Shown in pieces: positions 53,573 to 64,000 of a DNA stretch of 64,000 bases. Source of the stretch: Rhodospirillaceae bacterium (GTDB lineage Bacteria; Pseudomonadota; Alphaproteobacteria; Bin65); contig JAPPLJ010000020.1 of the NCBI GenBank assembly GCA_028819475.1, forward strand, positions 42,100-106,099, given 5' to 3'. Below the pieces are notes generated by a model. It searched no databases and was not told the DNA's origin. It saw nothing but the letters and a program-made list of their open reading frames with translations. Position 1 is the first letter of the stretch. Each line of letters opens with the position of its first letter. Both the position numbers and the translations under genes were made by a program.

Positions 53573-54970
53573 TCAGGCCAACATGCTGAGCGGCCGCTCG
53601 ACGAAGCCCTTGAAGGCCTGCAGCCATTGCGCGCCGAGCGCGCCGTCGATGACCCGGTGGTCGCAGGTGAGCGTGCAGGTCATGACCGTCGCGACCGCCA
53701 TCTCGCCGTCGCGCACGACGACCTTCTGCGCGCCGGCGCCGACCGCCAGGATCGCGGCCTGGGGCGGATTGACGATCGAGGTGAAATGGCCGACGCCGTA
53801 CATGCCGAGATTCGACACCGTGAAGCTGCCGCCCTGGTATTCCTCCGGCTTGAGCCGGCCCTCGCGGGCGCGGCCGGCCAGATCCTTCATCTCGTTCGCA
53901 ATCTGCGCCAACCCCTTGCTGTCGGCGTCGAAGATAATGGGCGTGATCAGGCCGCCTTCGTAAGCGACCGCCACCGAGATATCGACCGCGCCGAGCTGTA
54001 CGATCGCCGTCTCGGTCCATTGCGCGTTGACCGCCGGCACCTGGCGCAGGGCGAGCGCCGCCGCCTTGATCGCCATGTCGTTGACCGAGACCTTGGCCCT
54101 CCCGTCCAACGCCTCGTTGATGTCCTTGCGGGCGGCGAGCAGCCGGTCGATCTCCATGTCCACCGAGAGGTAGATTTGCGGGATGTCGCGGTCGGCCTCG
54201 CTGAGCCGCCGGGCGATCACCTTGCGGACATTGCTGTGCGGGATCTCACGATCTTCCGGGCCTGCGGCGGACACTGCCGGACGGGCCGGCGCCGCGACAG
54301 AGGCTGCGGCCGGAGCCGGAGCCGCGGGCGCTTCGGCGGCGGGCGCGCCGGCCGCCAGCGCCTGCTCGATATCCCGCTTGACGACCCGGCCGTGCGGGCC
54401 GCTGCCGGCGACGGCGGCAAGATCCAGCCCGGCCTGTTTCGCCATGCGCCGGGCCAACGGACTGGCGGCGATGCGACCGTCCTCCCCGGGCGCCGGCGCA
54501 GGCGCGGCGACGGGCGCTTCGGGCGCCGGCGCTTCGGCTGCCGGAGCTTCGGCGGCGGGCGAGCTTTCCGGCTGCACGGCCGCTTCCGGTTCGGCCGCTT
54601 CCGGTTCGGCCGCTTCCGATTCGGCCGCTTCCGGTTCGGGCGCTGCGGGTTCAGGCGCGGCAGGCGCAGGCTCCGCCGCCGGTGCGGCGCCTTCCCCGCC
54701 GTCGGCTGGCAGAGCGCCGGCGTCCTCGCCCTCTTCGAGCAGCCAGGCGATGGTGGCGTTGACCTTCACGCCTTCCGTGCCCTCCGCCACGACGATCCGG
54801 CCGAGCACGCCTTCGTCGACCGCCTCGACCTCCATGGTCGCCTTGTCGGTCTCGATCTCGGCAATGACGTCGCCGGGGCTGACGGCGTCGCCCTCCTGCT
54901 TGAGCCAGCGGGCGAGCGTGCCCTCCTCCATGGTTGGCGACAGGGCCGGCATCGTTATTGGGATCGGCAT
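53573..54970 (-). CDS. pdhC: Pyruvate dehydrogenase E2, dihydrolipoyl acetyltransferase
   Basis: 465 residues. One lipoyl domain with K43 in [11 protein letters not shown], a long Ala/Pro/Glu linker with repeated AAEPE-type units (about 85-140), a subunit-binding domain (ASPLARRMAKQAGLDLA), a second linker, then the catalytic core ending in the DHRVIDGALG active site. Start ATG 54970. The repeated linker may show length variation. Third gene of pdhABC. Confidence 0.97.
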   Translation of the reverse strand: MPIPITMPALSPTMEEGTLARWLKQEGDAVSPGDVIAEIETDKATMEVEAVDEGVLGRIVVAEGTEGVKVNATIAWLLEEGEDAGALPADGGEGAAPAAEPAPAAPEPAAPEPEAAESEAAEPEAAEPEAAVQPESSPAAEAPAAEAPAPEAPVAAPAPAPGEDGRIAASPLARRMAKQAGLDLAAVAGSGPHGRVVKRDIEQALAAGAPAAEAPAAPAPAAASVAAPARPAVSAAGPEDREIPHSNVRKVIARRLSEADRDIPQIYLSVDMEIDRLLAARKDINEALDGRAKVSVNDMAIKAAALALRQVPAVNAQWTETAIVQLGAVDISVAVAYEGGLITPIIFDADSKGLAQIANEMKDLAGRAREGRLKPEEYQGGSFTVSNLGMYGVGHFTSIVNPPQAAILAVGAGAQKVVVRDGEMAVATVMTCTLTCDHRVIDGALGAQWLQAFKGFVERPLSMLA

Positions 54971-55005
54971 ATCCGGCGCTCCCCCGTTCCTCTATCCGGC
55001 CCGGC

Positions 55006-56400
55006 TCAATCGGCGTAGCAAACCGCGCGGGCCGCCTGCGCGACCCGTTCGGCATCCGGCAACGCCAGTTTCTCGAGATTGGCGGCATAGGGCATCGGCA
55101 CGTCGGCGCCGCACACCCGCGCCACCGGCGCATCCAGATCGTCGAACGCCTGCTCCATCGCCACCGCGCATAACTCAGCCCCGATGCCGGCGAAGGGCCA
55201 GCCCTCCTCGACCGAGACCAGCCGGTTGGTCTTTTTTACCGACGCAACGATTGTCGCGGTATCGAGTGGCCGGATCGTGCGCAGGTCGATCACTTCGGCG
55301 GCGATCCCGTCATTGTCCAGCATCTCCGCCGCCGCCAGCGCCGTCTCCATCATCAGCGAGAAGCTGACAATCGTAACGTCCGTTCCCTCGCGGACCACGT
55401 TCGCCTTGCCGATGGGGACGATGCGCTCAGGATCGGTCGGCGCTTCGCCGCTGCGGCCGTAGAGGATTTCGTTTTCCAGGAAGACGACCGGATCGTCGTC
55501 GCGGATTGCGGCCTTGAGCAGGCCCTTGGCGTCCGCCGCCGACCAGGGCGCGACGACCTTGAGGCCCGGGCAATGGGCGTACCAGCTGGAAAACTCCTGG
55601 CTGTGCTGGGCGGCGACCCGGGCGGCCGCGCCGTTGGGGCCGCGGAACACGATGGGCGCCGAGACCTGCCCGCCCGACATGTAGCGCGTCTTGGCCGCCG
55701 AATTGATGATGTGGTCGACCGCCTGCATGGCGAAGTTGAAGGTCATGAACTCGACGATCGGGCGCAGCCCGGCAAAGGCCGCGCCGGTGCCCAGGCCGGT
55801 GAAGCCGTGCTCGGTGATCGGCGTGTCGATCACCCGCCCGGCGCCGAATTCGTCGAGCAGTCCCTGGCTCACCTTGTAGGCGCCCTGATACTCGGCGACC
55901 TCCTCGCCCATCAGGAAAACCTGCCCGTCGCGGCGCATTTCCTCGGCCATGGCGTCGCGCAGCGCTTCGCGGACGGTGACCTCTTTCGTTTCGCCGGAAT
56001 AGTCCGCCTCGGCGATTTCCGGAGTAGGCGGCTGCGATGCGGCGGGCGCAGGCGCCGGCGGCGCAGGGTCGGCGGCGGGTTCCGGCGTCGCGGCAGGTTC
56101 GGCCGCGGCAGGCGCCGGTTCCGCCGCCCCGGCGACGCCTATGGCCAATGCGTCCTCGCCCTCTTCGAGCAGCCAGGCAATGACCGTGTTCACCTTGACC
56201 CCTTCGGCGCCTTCCGCAACCTCGATCCGGCCGACGGTCCCTTCCTCGACCGCCTCGACCTCCATCGTCGCCTTGTCGGTCTCGATCTCGGCGATGACGT
56301 CGCCGGGCGCAACGCGGTCGCCTTCCGCGACCAGCCAGCGCGCCAGCGTGCCCTCCTCCATGGTCGGCGACAGGGCCGGCATCAGCACTTCAATCGGCAT
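55006..56400 (-). CDS. pdhB: Pyruvate dehydrogenase E1 beta with N-terminal lipoyl domain
   Basis: 464 residues. An N-terminal lipoyl domain (K43 in [15 protein letters not shown]) and Pro/Ala linker (about 85-130) precede the E1-beta transketolase-type domain ([49 protein letters not shown]). The fused lipoyl domain on E1-beta is an alphaproteobacterial trait. Start ATG 56400. Confidence 0.97.
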   Translation of the reverse strand: MPIEVLMPALSPTMEEGTLARWLVAEGDRVAPGDVIAEIETDKATMEVEAVEEGTVGRIEVAEGAEGVKVNTVIAWLLEEGEDALAIGVAGAAEPAPAAAEPAATPEPAADPAPPAPAPAASQPPTPEIAEADYSGETKEVTVREALRDAMAEEMRRDGQVFLMGEEVAEYQGAYKVSQGLLDEFGAGRVIDTPITEHGFTGLGTGAAFAGLRPIVEFMTFNFAMQAVDHIINSAAKTRYMSGGQVSAPIVFRGPNGAAARVAAQHSQEFSSWYAHCPGLKVVAPWSAADAKGLLKAAIRDDDPVVFLENEILYGRSGEAPTDPERIVPIGKANVVREGTDVTIVSFSLMMETALAAAEMLDNDGIAAEVIDLRTIRPLDTATIVASVKKTNRLVSVEEGWPFAGIGAELCAVAMEQAFDDLDAPVARVCGADVPMPYAANLEKLALPDAERVAQAARAVCYAD

Positions 56401-56442
56401 GGAAGCTCCCCGGAACAGCGCTATCGTGCGGGCGGCAACGCA

Positions 56443-57432
56443 TCAGGCCGCCAGCACGTCGGTATAAAGTTCGGCGGGGTCGGGCTCCGGGCTGTTCTGG
56501 GCGAACTCCGCCGCATTGTTGACGATGGCGCGGATGTCCCGGTCGATCGCCTTCAGATCGTCCTCCGCGGCGCCGTCGGCCGACAGCATCGCCTTGACCC
56601 GCTCGATCGGGTCGCGCTCCTCGCGCATTTTCTGGACTTCCTCGCGCGAACGGTATTTCGCCGGGTCGGACATGGAATGGCCGCGATAGCGATAGGTCAC
56701 CATCTCCAGGATGACAGGGCCGTTGCCCTTGCGGGCGTGGGCGACCGCCTTTTCCCCGGCGGCCCTGACCGCCAGCACGTCCATGCCGTCGACCGCTTCG
56801 CCCGGAATGCCGTGGGCCGCGCCACGCTGATGCAGGTCGATGGTCGACGACGCCCGCTCGACCGAGGTGCCCATGCCGTACTTGTTGTTCTCGATCACGT
56901 AGACGACCGGCAGGCTCCAGAGTTCGGCCATGTTGAAGCTCTCGTAGACCTGGCCCTGATTGGTCGCGCCGTCGCCGAAATAGGTCAGGCAGACGCCGCC
57001 GTCGCCGGAATATTTGTGGGCGAAGGCGACGCCGGTGCCGAGTGGCACCTGGGCGCCGACGATGCCGTGGCCGCCGTAGAAGCGCTCTTCCAGGCTGAAC
57101 ATGTGCATGGAGCCGCCCTTGCCCTTGGAATAGCCGCCGATGCGGCCGGTCAGCTCGGCCATCACCCCTTTCGGGTCCATGCCGCAGGCCAGCATGTGGC
57201 CGTGGTCGCGATAGGCGGTGATCACCGAATCGCCGTCCCGGATCGCCGCTTGCATCCCGGTCACGACCGCTTCCTGGCCGATATAGAGATGGCAGAAGCC
57301 GCCGATCAGGCCCATGCCGTAAAGCTGGCCGGCCTTCTCCTCGAAGCGCCGGATCAGCAGCATGTCGCGATACCAGGAAAGCAGCTCGTCGCGGGTTGCG
57401 GACCCGGTTTCCGCGGCGGCGTCGTTGGGCAC
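56443..57432 (-). CDS. pdhA: Pyruvate dehydrogenase E1 alpha
   Basis: 329 residues. Thiamine-diphosphate subunit: FCHLYIGQEAVVTGM, AYRDHGHMLACG, and the ThDP motif GDGATNQGQVYESFNMA. Phosphorylation-loop-like YRYRGHSMSDPAKYRSREE is conserved. The start is GTG 57432 with AGAGGT 6 bp upstream. First of the pdhABC block; 178 bp of leader separates it from ftsB. Confidence 0.97.
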   Translation of the reverse strand: MPNDAAAETGSATRDELLSWYRDMLLIRRFEEKAGQLYGMGLIGGFCHLYIGQEAVVTGMQAAIRDGDSVITAYRDHGHMLACGMDPKGVMAELTGRIGGYSKGKGGSMHMFSLEERFYGGHGIVGAQVPLGTGVAFAHKYSGDGGVCLTYFGDGATNQGQVYESFNMAELWSLPVVYVIENNKYGMGTSVERASSTIDLHQRGAAHGIPGEAVDGMDVLAVRAAGEKAVAHARKGNGPVILEMVTYRYRGHSMSDPAKYRSREEVQKMREERDPIERVKAMLSADGAAEDDLKAIDRDIRAIVNNAAEFAQNSPEPDPAELYTDVLAA

Positions 57433-57610
57433 GGTCTACCTCTACGGACTGGTTGTACGAGTCGCCCGAAAGCGGGCCGGATCCCATTAGATGGAGCGAA
57501 CGCCGCCGCGCCACAAGGCAAAAAATTCCGCGCGCCGGTTCCCGGGCGGGGATGGCGGGTGCGGAAGATATGCGATGGTCCGGCCGGCCGCTGCATTGAC
57601 CGGAATCAAA

Positions 57611-57940
57611 TCAGTCGGACGGCAGCGGCTCGCGGTAACGGATGACGATCTCGTCCCTGCGGCCGAGATAGAGGCTGCGGCGCAGCGCCTCGTCCAGCAT
57701 GTCGGCGTCGGGCCTGTCCTGCTGCAGCAGGCTTGCCTTGTGCCGCAGCCAGCTGTGCTGCGCCTGGAGATCCGCCCTTTCGCGCTTCAGCGCATCGAGC
57801 CGGTCCGACAGGCCGATCCAGGCCTGCAGGCCGCGATCGCCGTGGACCGTGTGGTAGCCGAGATAGCCCAGGCACAGCAGCGCGATGAACGGCAGAACGA
57901 GCGCCCGCAGCTTGTTCAGCAAGATGCGCATGAGGTACAT
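57611..57940 (-). CDS. ftsB: FtsB/DivIC-type septum formation initiator
   Basis: 109 residues. A short cytosolic N-terminus, one membrane helix (LRALVLPFIALLCLGYLGYH, about 11-30) and a periplasmic coiled coil (LKRERADLQAQHSWLRHKA). This is the FtsB plan; the protein joins FtsL and FtsQ in the divisome. The eno-ftsB-pdhA order is common in alphaproteobacteria. An inverted repeat GTCAAC/GTTGAC lies upstream (57971-57992). Confidence 0.88.
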   Translation of the reverse strand: MYLMRILLNKLRALVLPFIALLCLGYLGYHTVHGDRGLQAWIGLSDRLDALKRERADLQAQHSWLRHKASLLQQDRPDADMLDEALRRSLYLGRRDEIVIRYREPLPSD

Positions 57941-57970
57941 GGCGCGACGGAATCACTTAGCGAAGCGCAA

Positions 57971-57992
57971 GTCAACAGAAATATTCGTTGAC
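57971..57992. repeat. Inverted repeat upstream of ftsB
   Basis: GTCAAC (57971-57976) and GTTGAC (57987-57992), perfect 6-bp arms 10 bp apart, in an AT-rich gap between eno and ftsB. Both arms contain a TTGAC half that could serve as a -35 hexamer. It may be an operator or promoter part; no clear -10 is paired with it. Confidence 0.3.
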
Positions 57993-58052
57993 TATCGGGA
58001 AGTTACTTACAGTCTTTTCGATAATACATGAGAGCGAATCCTTTGAAACGAC

Positions 58053-60247
<2,195 letters not shown>

Positions 60248-60285
60248 GATTAGTTCGGGGCGGCTTCCGGCATTGGATTGGCGCG

Positions 60286-60314
60286 AATGTAGGGCGCAAA
60301 GAGGCGCAAGTCAG
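60286..60314 (-). promoter_or_regulatory. Candidate promoter for kdsA-eno
   Basis: Minus strand CTGACT (60314-60309), a 17-bp spacer and TACATT (60291-60286), 39 bp ahead of the kdsA start. Four of six bases match at each hexamer. Confidence 0.4.
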
Positions 60315-60398
60315 CGGTGTAGGTGTCTCACAAGGCCGCGCCATTACGACGGAAAGTCAGGGCGGCGCCGTATCACGGCAAACGGAGGCGCCCCCGAC

Positions 60399-60932
60399 AT
60401 GATACGAAAGCCGATCCTCTGCCTGGCCATCCTGCTGCTGGCCGGCGGGTGTACCGCGACCGGCGGCGGCAAGGACCGCGGGCACCCTCGCGCCGGCCCG
60501 CCGAAGGCGCCGCATCATATCGCGCACAAGCACGACCGCTTGCGTCACCGCATGGTGCATGCCGCCGGCGTCATGGCCGCCTGCGGCCGGCGGAAAGATG
60601 CCCGCCGCGCCGCCTGGAACGCGAGGGCCGCCAACAAGTCGCCGAAGCGGCCCGGCCGCTGGTCCGGGCGCCGCCTCCGCAAGGCGCTCCGGCGCAGCGC
60701 CGACGCCGCAGCCTGGCGGCGGGACGCGGGGCGCCTGCGCTGCCGCAGTCCCGAAGTGGCGCGGATCGCCCGCCGGATCGACAAGGTCCACGCGCGGCTC
60801 AGCCTGCGCGACCCCCGGGCCCGGCCGCCGAAGCGCGTCGCAGACCGGCCGCCGCGCCGTGAAAACGGCGAACCGCCGCGCCGGCGGGACCGCGAACGCG
60901 ACCGTTCGCGGCGCGGGGGACGCGACTCCTGA
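60399..60932 (+). CDS. Putative arginine-rich lipoprotein
   Basis: 177 residues, unrecognised. A lipoprotein-like signal (PILCLAILLLAGGC, cysteine at 18) leads into a very basic sequence rich in Arg, Ala and Pro. Four later cysteines do not form a known motif. GGAGG lies 9 bp before ATG 60399. High-GC DNA can give Arg-rich shadow frames, but the export signal and ribosome-binding site favour a real gene. Possibly an envelope or nucleic-acid-binding factor; unknown. Confidence 0.55.
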   Translation: MIRKPILCLAILLLAGGCTATGGGKDRGHPRAGPPKAPHHIAHKHDRLRHRMVHAAGVMAACGRRKDARRAAWNARAANKSPKRPGRWSGRRLRKALRRSADAAAWRRDAGRLRCRSPEVARIARRIDKVHARLSLRDPRARPPKRVADRPPRRENGEPPRRRDRERDRSRRGGRDS

Positions 60933-61063
60933 CGAAGAAGGCTGCGAAGGCTGCGTCCGGCCGGCGTGCCCGCACGTTGACCGTTGCACCCTCCGTTCGG
61001 TGAACCGTATACCGCCGGAACCGCATCCGCCGCTTCGGCCATCCGCTTCCGGGAAAGAAACGA

Positions 61064-61486
61064 ATGTCGCTCAACCCCTATCTCTTCTTCGACGGCACCT
61101 GCCGCGAGGTCTTCGAGTTCTACCGCTCGGTCTTCGGCGGCGACTTCTCGGTGCTCCAGACCTTCTGGGACGGGCCGCCCGACATGGGCGTGCCGGAGGC
61201 GGAGAAGGACCGGATCATGCACGTCTCCCTGCCGATCGGGCCGGCCGTCCTGATGGGAAGCGACAGCTGCTCGGCCTTCGGACCGCCGCCCGCGGCGGGC
61301 GACAATTTCGCCATCTCCCTGACCGGGGAAAGCCGCGAACACTGCGACCGGGTGTTCGCCGCCCTGTCGGCGGGCGGCTCGGTCAGGATGCCGATGCAGG
61401 AGACCTTCTGGGGCTCCTATTTCGGCAACTGGACCGACCGTTTCGGTATCGCCTGGATGATCAGCTTCGATCCGCCGAAGGACTAG
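61064..61486 (+). CDS. VOC-family PhnB-like protein
   Basis: 140 residues. NPYLFFDGTCREVFEFYRSVFGG opens the PhnB-type vicinal oxygen chelate fold; HVSLPIGPAVLMGSD and WGSYFGNWTDRFGIAWMI close it. These were once called 3-demethylubiquinone-9 3-methyltransferase-like. Function unknown. Convergent with the next gene, 26 bp apart. Confidence 0.87.
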   Translation: MSLNPYLFFDGTCREVFEFYRSVFGGDFSVLQTFWDGPPDMGVPEAEKDRIMHVSLPIGPAVLMGSDSCSAFGPPPAAGDNFAISLTGESREHCDRVFAALSAGGSVRMPMQETFWGSYFGNWTDRFGIAWMISFDPPKD

Positions 61487-61512
61487 GGGTACGGCCCGGC
61501 GGCACGCCCGGC

Positions 61513-62553
61513 CTACCGCGCGCCGGCCAGCCGCACGATCGAGGCAGACCAGTCGAGCAGGTCCATCAGCCGCGCCACATAATGGTCGCGGGCGCCGAAC
61601 CCGGCGTCGGACTCGCCGGTCAGGTTGGCTTCGAACACGTCGAGCAGCCGGTTCAGCCGCCGTTGGTGCAGGCCGAACGTCCGCTGCAGCGGATCGGCGA
61701 CCACCCCGGCGAACGCCGTCAGCATGGCGAACGGCACCAGCATCCCGGCGAACACGCCGGCGTAGAGCAGCGGCGAGACCTTGACCGAGACCAGGCTGTA
61801 ATACAGCCCGCCCAGCCAGGGCCCGGCAAAGAAACTCCCGACCGCGGCGGAATGGGCGATCGAACCGGCGACGACGCCGGAGAGCGCCGCCGCCCCCGGC
61901 GTAAACTTCTGGGCCGCGATATAGCCCGCTCCGGCGGCGAACAGCGAGGCTGTGATATCTGCCGCCGCCGCGCGGCTGCCGAGATAGTCCTGCATCGCGG
62001 CGTGGACCCGGTCGCGAAAGGCCCGGTCTTCGGCCCGGTCACCGACGATCTTGAGCAGGCGGTCGAAATGCGCGGCCAGCCGCGGATCGCATAGCGCCTC
62101 CTCGACCAGCCGGTCCCGTTCGGTGCGGCGGTCGCCCTGGTCGAGTGGCAGTTCCAGCAAATCCGCGTGCAGGCGCCATTCCAGCTCGCGGGCGACCCGC
62201 GTCTGCCAGAACAGGGTGCGGCCGGTCAGCCGGTCCGCCGCGCCGCGTGCACCCGCAACCTGCAACCCGGCGGCGGCGACGCCGCGCGCCGCCGTCGCGA
62301 CCCCGGCCATGACGTTGTACGGCGCGCGCAAGAGGTCGAGGCCGAAGGCGTGGCGGTGCAGCTCGAGCGAGCCGCGCAGCGCGAAATTCCGGTCGACGAA
62401 GGCCGGTATCCGTTCGCGCCGCCCGGCAACGTAGCGGCGCACGGCATCGTCGAAGATGCCGGCGACGGCCTGCCGGTCCAGCGGCGGCAGCGCGATTTCC
62501 GTGCCGGGCGTAGCCGGTGAGTGCGGTGGGGGCGATTTGGGCGGTTCGCTCAT
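61513..62553 (-). CDS. Conserved membrane protein of unknown function
   Basis: 346 residues. I recall similar alphaproteobacterial proteins carrying a DUF name (DUF6635-like), but am not sure. The N-terminal half is soluble and helical (FDDAVRRYVAGRRERIPAFVD); residues about 195-290 hold three or four hydrophobic segments (DITASLFAAGAGYIAA, LSGVVAGSIAHSAAVGSFFAG, YAGVFAGMLVPFAMLTAF). It shares its upstream region with the zinc transporter operon and its Zur-like box. Confidence 0.72.
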   Translation of the reverse strand: MSEPPKSPPPHSPATPGTEIALPPLDRQAVAGIFDDAVRRYVAGRRERIPAFVDRNFALRGSLELHRHAFGLDLLRAPYNVMAGVATAARGVAAAGLQVAGARGAADRLTGRTLFWQTRVARELEWRLHADLLELPLDQGDRRTERDRLVEEALCDPRLAAHFDRLLKIVGDRAEDRAFRDRVHAAMQDYLGSRAAAADITASLFAAGAGYIAAQKFTPGAAALSGVVAGSIAHSAAVGSFFAGPWLGGLYYSLVSVKVSPLLYAGVFAGMLVPFAMLTAFAGVVADPLQRTFGLHQRRLNRLLDVFEANLTGESDAGFGARDHYVARLMDLLDWSASIVRLAGAR

Positions 62554-62673
62554 CCCCGGTCATGTGGGGAGTGAGGCGGCGGCGTCAAAGGTATGGCAGC
62601 GGAAAACCCGTTCGGTGCGGCCGGGCCGTCGTCGCGTCATGTCAGCCGGCCGGTCGGGCGTTGATTTATCAAA

Positions 62674-62688
62674 TGTTATAATATAACA
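62674..62688. promoter_or_regulatory. Zur-like palindrome over an extended -10 promoter
   Basis: TGTTATAATATAACA, a perfect 7-1-7 palindrome and a very good match to proteobacterial Zur boxes. It contains TGTTATAAT, an extended -10 element, reading rightward to znuC. Zinc-loaded Zur bound here would block the operon. The same site may also face the leftward membrane-protein gene. Confidence 0.75.
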
Positions 62689-62718
62689 GACTGACGATCT
62701 TTCGGCAGAGAAAGTCTC

Positions 62719-62808
62719 ATGGGCAGGCGCGGACAACGAATGCAGGCCGAGGCGCTTTCCGTCCTGCCGAGCCACCGCGCACCGATGTCGGCTGAGGAAC
62801 GGCTATGA
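62719..62808 (+). CDS. 29-residue ORF at the head of the zinc operon
   Basis: ATG 62719 to TGA 62808, with GAGAAAG upstream. It encodes MGRRGQRMQAEALSVLPSHR and nine further residues. Its stop overlaps the next start as ATGA. It could be a leader peptide or a decayed remnant of a Fur/Zur-like N-terminus (the SHRAPMSA stretch faintly recalls Fur helices); neither is proved. Confidence 0.35.
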   Translation: MGRRGQRMQAEALSVLPSHRAPMSAEERL

Positions 62809-62951
62809 CGACGCCATCTGTAACCCGGTTTCGTCTTCTTGCGGTCGGCGTCGGGCTGCGGCTGGCCGGAGCGGCGCTCGCGGCGGCCGTTCTTTGGGCC
62901 GGCTTTTTCTGGGCAACATCCACGTCCGGCGGGTCATGGGGCGGATCATGA
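62805..62951 (+). CDS. 48-residue membrane protein upstream of znuC
   Basis: ATG 62805, with GAGGAA 5 bp upstream, to TGA 62951. One hydrophobic helix (LRLAGAALAAAVLWAGFFWA, residues 18-37) after a short basic N-terminus. It overlaps both neighbours by ATGA, so it is translationally coupled to znuC. Probably a small inner-membrane factor of the zinc transporter (inference). Confidence 0.6.
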   Translation: MTTPSVTRFRLLAVGVGLRLAGAALAAAVLWAGFFWATSTSGGSWGGS

Positions 62952-63691
62952 ACCATGCCCTTTCGTTCCAGAACCTGACCCTCGGCTACGACCGCCATCC
63001 GGCCGTGTACCGGCTCGACGGCGAGATCGCCGCGGGCAGCCTGACCGCCATCGTGGGGCCGAACGGGGCCGGCAAATCCACGATGCTGAAGGGCGTGACC
63101 GGCTCGCTGCGGCCGCTCGAAGGCCGGATCGCCTTCGGCGGGATCGCGCGCAGTGAGATCGCCTACCTGCCGCAGCAATCGGACGTCGACCGGTCGTTCC
63201 CGATCGTGGTCGCCGACCTTGTGGCGATGGGCCTCTGGCGGGAGATCGGCGGTTTCGCGGGCTTGCGGGCCGGTCATCGCGCCCGCGTCGCCGATGCGAT
63301 TTCCGCAGTCGGCCTCGAAGGGTTCGAGACGCGGCCGATCGGGTCGCTGTCGGGCGGGCAGACACAGCGCGCCCTCTTTGCCCGCCTGCTGCTGCAGGAC
63401 GCCCGGCTCGTCCTGCTTGACGAGCCGTTTACCGCGGTCGACGCGCAAACGGTGGCGGACCTGATCGGCGTGGTGCGGCGCTGGCACGGCGAAGGCCGCA
63501 CGGTGCTCGCCGTCCTGCACGACGTCGACACGGTGCGGGCCCACTTCCCCCGCACGCTGATGCTGGCGCGCGAGCTCGTTGCCCACGGACCCACGGCAGA
63601 GGTGCTGACGGCCGAAAACCGGTTCCGCGCACGCCAGATGTGCGAGGCCTGCACCGGCCCCCCGCATATATGCGGGCGAGACGCCGCATGA
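62948..63691 (+). CDS. znuC: Zinc ABC transporter ATP-binding protein
   Basis: 247 residues. Walker A GPNGAGKST, signature LSGGQTQR, Walker B LVLLDEPF, and a switch His in VLHDVD. QQSDVDRSFP is the Q-loop typical of metal (Zn/Mn) transporters. The C-terminus has extra Cys/His (MCEACTGPPHICG), possibly zinc-binding. ATG 62948 overlaps the small ORF stop; ATG 62936 is an alternative. Zinc rather than manganese is inferred from the Zur box. Confidence 0.92.
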   Translation: MNHALSFQNLTLGYDRHPAVYRLDGEIAAGSLTAIVGPNGAGKSTMLKGVTGSLRPLEGRIAFGGIARSEIAYLPQQSDVDRSFPIVVADLVAMGLWREIGGFAGLRAGHRARVADAISAVGLEGFETRPIGSLSGGQTQRALFARLLLQDARLVLLDEPFTAVDAQTVADLIGVVRRWHGEGRTVLAVLHDVDTVRAHFPRTLMLARELVAHGPTAEVLTAENRFRARQMCEACTGPPHICGRDAA

Positions 63692-64000
63692 TCTGGGAGC
63701 TCCTCGTCCAGCCCTTCGCTGATTTCGGCTTCATGCGGCGCGCGCTGATCGGCTGCATTGCGATCTCGGTCGGCGCGACGCCGGTCGGGGTGTTCCTGAT
63801 GCTGCGCCGCATGAGCCTGACGGGCGACGCAATGGCCTGCGCGATCCTGCCAGGCGCGGCCGTCGGCTATCTCGTCGCCGGCCTCTCGCTCGGGGCGATG
63901 ACGATTGGCGGGCTGATCGCAGGCATGGCCGTGGCATTGCTTGCCGGCTTCGTGACCCGCGTCACGGCGCTGCGCGAGGATGCGAGCCTGGCGGCCTTCT
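63688..64000 (+). CDS. znuB: Zinc ABC transporter permease (N-terminal part)
   Basis: About 104 residues before the window ends. The ABC-3 family start is clear: FGFMRRALIGCIAISVGATPVGVFL, then MSLTGDAMACAILPGAAVGYLVAG. Three membrane helices are visible. It overlaps the znuC stop as ATGA. The periplasmic binding protein ZnuA is not in the window. Confidence 0.9.
   Translation, partial: MIWELLVQPFADFGFMRRALIGCIAISVGATPVGVFLMLRRMSLTGDAMACAILPGAAVGYLVAGLSLGAMTIGGLIAGMAVALLAGFVTRVTALREDASLAAF

Noticed and set aside
52094..55018. Plus-strand open frame opposite lpdA and pdhC
   Set aside because: Shadow of third-position GC bias over two certain genes.
62560..62775. 71-residue minus-strand frame across the Zur-like box
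   Set aside because: It covers the promoter region and has no family similarity or ribosome-binding site.

Overview
The window reads as a chromosomal segment of a GC-rich alphaproteobacterium, most likely Rhodospirillales-like. This placement is inference, resting on high GC with strong third-position bias, RNase E with a long acidic insertion in its S1 domain, a pyruvate dehydrogenase with a lipoylated E1-beta, and gene orders typical of the class. Those orders are cysE / NifS-type desulfurase / Rrf2 / sufBC, anmK opposite tyrS, rne opposite amidase-PBP1A-prfB, thioesterase-rplM-rpsI-argC, and kdsA-eno-ftsB-pdhABC. Most of the window is core genome. I see no prophage, IS element, CRISPR array, rRNA or tRNA.

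Layout. 0-4 kb (minus strand): iron-sulfur cluster assembly (cysE, cysteine desulfurase, Rrf2 regulator, sufB, start of sufC). 4.3-7.5 kb: alpha/beta hydrolase, anmK and tyrS. 7.5-13.8 kb: a 1039-residue AsmA-like protein divergent from glnE. 13.8-21.2 kb (minus): amidase, PBP1A, a DUF1778/GNAT toxin-antitoxin pair, prfB with a programmed +1 frameshift, an SDR and a VOC protein. 21.2-24.6 kb: a 542-bp leader region and rne. 24.6-31.6 kb: aminotransferase, M48-TPR protease, DsbA-like protein, nadE, a Uma2 protein and two tandem DUF3859 proteins. 31.6-36.4 kb: a nicotinate phosphoribosyltransferase-like gene, class II DAHP synthase, an SDR, a PaaI-type thioesterase and an M15-like protein. 36.4-39.2 kb: rplM, rpsI, an unknown gene and argC. 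39.2-43.4 kb: an NTF2-like protein, two tandem methyltransferases, a GC-rich inverted-repeat element, a zinc-free-type MDR reductase and an AlkD-like protein. 43.4-48.9 kb: valS, an XRE regulator divergent from a desaturase, and a PhnD-like protein. 48.9-60.2 kb (all minus): kdsA, eno, ftsB, pdhA, pdhB, pdhC, lpdA, pntA and pntB, a central-carbon block running from pyruvate oxidation to NADPH supply. 60.4-64 kb: an arginine-rich lipoprotein, a VOC protein, a membrane protein, then a zinc ABC transporter (znuC, znuB, cut by the window end) behind a perfect Zur-like palindrome and two very short genes.

Points most worth checking: the intact RF2 recoding site; the TA module inserted between PBP1A and prfB with its own promoter and operator; the zinc operon with a Zur box and two unlisted small ORFs; a foldable rne leader that covers its own ribosome-binding site; a hidden second DUF3859 gene that starts inside the first; a roughly 150-bp homopolymer patch inside rne that looks like a consensus-quality problem; and a 116-bp CCCTCCCC/GGGGAGGG terminal-inverted-repeat element.
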